A stretch of DNA of 64,000 nt from Rusavskia elegans (lineage: Eukaryota > Ascomycota > Lecanoromycetes > Teloschistales > Teloschistaceae), in the NCBI GenBank assembly GCA_011316305.1, contig SAUG01000004.1, positions 124,001 to 188,000 of the forward strand. The letters run 5' to 3'. The notes beneath the pieces were generated by a model. That model did no database searches and was not told the DNA's origin. It was given only the letters and a program-made list of their open reading frames with translations. The translations under genes were made by a program, and so were the position numbers. Within the stretch, counting starts at the first letter, position 1. The number at the start of each line of letters is the position of its first letter. Below, in pieces: positions 60,841 to 64,000 of this stretch.

Positions 60841-61911
60841 TTACCAATTTAATAGTTTTTTTTTTTCAAATTTCGATTTAATAAACGTTAATCGTTCGTT
60901 TTATATAATATCAGCAAGTAGACGCGGCTAGCGTTATTTTATAAAAAAATTTCTTTTCGACGACGGTAAATATTATTAGACGTTTTTTTAATTCGAAACG
61001 TTTTAAACGTTTCTAATAGTTTTTCGGATATCTAAAATTTTCGGAATACGTTCGAACTTTTAAAATTTCTACTAAAATTATAGGAATTTCAAAATCATTT
61101 TTCGAAATCTTCGATATAATTTTCGAAAGTTAATATTCGAATATCGAAAATATTTACTGAATCTATATAAAATACGTTATCGTAATAATAAAACGAATGT
61201 AAATAATAAAATATATTTAAAAAAAATATTTAATATAAAAGTTACCAAATACTAAAATAATTGAATTTAACGAATATAAATATAAATATCGCTGGCGAAA
61301 AAAGCTATAAATATATAGAAAAAAATAACTTTTTATTATATTTATAATAGAAAACTACTATTTAAAAAAATATAAATTGTATTATTTATATATAATATTT
61401 ATAATAAATCTAATAATCGGCTTTTATAGAAAAGTTAGAATTTTAAATAATTTATTTAGAAATTTAAAATCTTCGATTTCGAACAACTATTATATAATAA
61501 AATCTAGAATCGAATAACGAATTATAAAACTAAAAATTCAAGATTGATATAAAAATACTATTTAATTTGATTATAATTTTAATATTCGAAAAATTAATAA
61601 TTTCGTAAATAGATTAAATCTTAAAATACAAATATCTATTATACGATAAAAAAGTAATATTCTATTTTAATAAATATAAATAACGGTTTTTAAAAATTTA
61701 ACTTTATTTTTATCTAATAATTTAACGTATTTTCCGATCGATAATATAACGTCGAAGTTTTTGTAAAGAAAATATAACTCGTAGTTATTATATTTTAATA
61801 TTTAACTATTAATATAAATCTTTTATAAATCCTACGATTTATTAAAATCTTCTACGATATATATATTTTCTAATAATCGTTTTAGCTATAGTTTAAATTA
61901 AACGATAGATT
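60841..61911. other. AT-rich block with a partial copy of element E
   Basis: About 61660-61890 resembles 9580-9790 of element E (shared words aaataacgg, gataat and ctcgtagtta, in order). It is much more mutated. The rest is not assignable. Confidence 0.45.
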
Positions 61912-64000
61912 TACATTGGTTACTTCGATACGGGTTTCTGTCGGTACTTCGAAAATCCGACCCGAGTTTTAGTAAATCGATTCGATACGATCTATTAAAT
62001 AGTTTAGATCGATTTCTAATATTAGAACCGAAAATAGGATTAGATTATAAAATAGAAATCGATAGAAATCCGATTTAATCTAATTTATAATTAGATTCGA
62101 TAGTTATATAAAAAAAATATTTACAGATTTTATAATATATTAATATATTTTATTTAATACTATTTTATATATCGGTACTATATAAAAAGTATTATTTTCT
62201 TTTAAATAATTTTATAGATATATATCTTTTTTCTAGAACTTTTAATCTTTTAAAATTTATTATTAACTAGTTTTTATTATATTTCCGGCTATATTTCTAG
62301 ATTTTATATTTATCTTTTAATAAACTAGACGTCTTTTTACTAAATAGTAATACGTTTAATATAATTTATAGCCAGTTAAAAATCTATAAAAAATAAATAT
62401 AGTCGGATATATATAGTAATATAGTAAAATAATATATTTATTTAATAGAAAAGTAATTATATATCCTTTTATTATATTTTATAAAACTACTAATATTCTA
62501 TTTTATATTCTATTAATTACTTTATTTATATATATAGTAGGGAAGTTCATAAAAATATCGTAATATAATCTAGTAAAAGATATTTTAGAAATAAAAAATT
62601 CGAAACCTTTTTAGTATCTATAGATTTTTCGAAAAGCGATAGTTTTAGGCTTTTATTTATATTTCTTTTCATAGATTATTAGCTAGACTATATAGAATAT
62701 ATTAATCTAGAATATTATCGGTACTATAGTACTATAAAATTTTTTTTATCTTTTTTTTTATTTTTTCTAATTCTATTTTCTCGAATCTTCGCTATATTTC
62801 TATAGAACGGAATTAATTTTTTATATATAATAGTTTTAGTATTATTCTACGATTAAAAATATTATTTTAATATATTACTTCTATTTAAATATATATATAC
62901 TATATATTATACTATAACGAATAAAAAAAATATAAAATTAATAATAGAATAAAATATAATAAAATACGGTATATAATATATTAATATCTTATTTTAATAG
63001 TTTATTATTAAAATTAGAAATAAAGTAAAATAATTTAAATAATCGTCGGCTATATTATAGCTAGAAGATTAAAATTTTAAATAAATCTATATATTTCTAT
63101 AAATTTTTACCGTATTCTATTATTATAATATATAGAATCTTTAGATAATTTTATAGGAACTAATTATATAATTCTACTCTATTATTTAGTATACTATCTA
63201 CTATATTTTAAATAAAACTACTATTTATAAAATCTAAATTAATTATAAATTATAAACGCGGTAAAAAATAATCCGATACCGAATATAAATTCTATAAAAA
63301 ATAGAATACGGATTATACTATAATATATAAATATTTTAAAAAATTTAAAAAAATAGATTTTTAGAAAAGTATAGATATAGAGATAAGGGCCGTATTGAAA
63401 TAAAACGCTAGAAATTGGAAAATAGATTATAGAATCGAAGAAAAAATTTATAGTAATATATACTATATTAAACACTGATCAATATATAGTATTATATTAT
63501 ATAAACGATCTACGTACTGAAACTCTTATAGAAAATACGGAAAAGATAATAACTATTAAATAGATAAAATAGAAATAGAGTAAAATAATATATTAAAATA
63601 ATATATTAAATATAAATAGAACTATCTAGTATAAAAATATTCATTTCTAATATTTTCTCTAATTTAATATTACTATTAATAATCCGAAAAAAGGCAGTTT
63701 TAATAAAGTATATAGTCCTAATCATTAATTTTATTTAATTACGAATAATCTATTATACCGGCTTTTAAAAACTTTAATTCGCTAGAATTCTAGACTTTTT
63801 AGAAAAATAGATAACGTTTATTAATGAATTTAGTTATAGCGGGAATATAACTAATAAATATATTAAATCTTTCTATAGAAAAAAAAATATAAATAGCGAT
63901 AATATTATTAAAATTAATAAAAAGAGTTAGATAGTAAAAGGATACTTTTCTATATAAAATAATACTAAATTTAACAATAATAAAGATTTAACTAGAAGTA
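61912..64000 (-). mobile_element. hAT-4: hAT-like transposon running off the right edge
   Basis: Begins with tacattggttacttcgatac, the RIP form of the family's right terminus (compare the MITE at 47651). It is collinear with the reverse complement of hAT-1 from 11645 leftwards, and with 22828-23532 and 45450-45720. About 2.1 kb is visible and the distal terminus lies outside the window. A short apparent frame at 63239-63475 on the minus strand is compositional and not supported as a gene. Confidence 0.7.

Noticed and set aside
63239..63475. 78-codon hydrophobic minus-strand frame
   Set aside because: It lies in hAT-4; the equivalent region of hAT-2 (22980-23290) does not conserve it.

Overview
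This window reads as the AT-rich, repeat-induced-point-mutation (RIP) compartment of a filamentous ascomycete (Pezizomycotina). Almost every CpA/TpG has become TpA, so stop codons TAA and TAG fill all frames, while CpG survives. Only one intact protein-coding gene stands out: a SPO7-like gene on the minus strand at 57822-59072, in a 1.6 kb island of normal base composition. I cannot name the species from sequence alone.

Nearly everything else is transposon on transposon. (a) Ty1/copia family with 176-bp LTRs: two rearranged or truncated copies at the left edge (1-5953), an old dismembered copy (7262-22827, minus), a full copy 11684-19247 (minus, TSD GAAAC), a full copy 36656-44299 (plus, TSD TAATA), an internally deleted copy 50617-56125 (minus, TSD AAGAT), a solo LTR 34872-35047 (TSD TTTTA), and a very old LTR near 47642-48222. 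(b) Ty3/gypsy A (23533-45366, minus, 215-bp LTRs). (c) Ty3/gypsy B (27590-34288, minus, 489-bp LTRs), nested in gypsy A. (d) A hAT-like DNA transposon family of about 2.4 kb (four copies) and a 394-bp MITE with the same termini and a perfect 8-bp TSD. (e) A tandem-repeat-bearing element (about 6100-7260 and 20525-21510), tRNA-like SINE candidates, and short inserts that are less RIP-mutated.

The order of insertion can be read from the nesting: hAT-2, then gypsy A and the old copia in hAT-2, then gypsy B, copia-2 and the solo LTR in gypsy A, and copia-3 in the old copia.

Three points deserve most attention. First, both gypsy families carry an open frame antisense to pol, lying between the end of pol and the 3' LTR and broken only by RIP-type stops; in gypsy A it is about 600 codons in one unbroken frame. 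Second, the copia family carries a further sense frame between RNase H and the 3' LTR, seen in several copies. Third, in every LTR element the outer end of each LTR keeps CpA/TpG while the matching inner end of the sister LTR has lost it, which is a record of how RIP fades at repeat edges. Most element boundaries given with TSDs are exact; domain boundaries inside the decayed elements are approximate.
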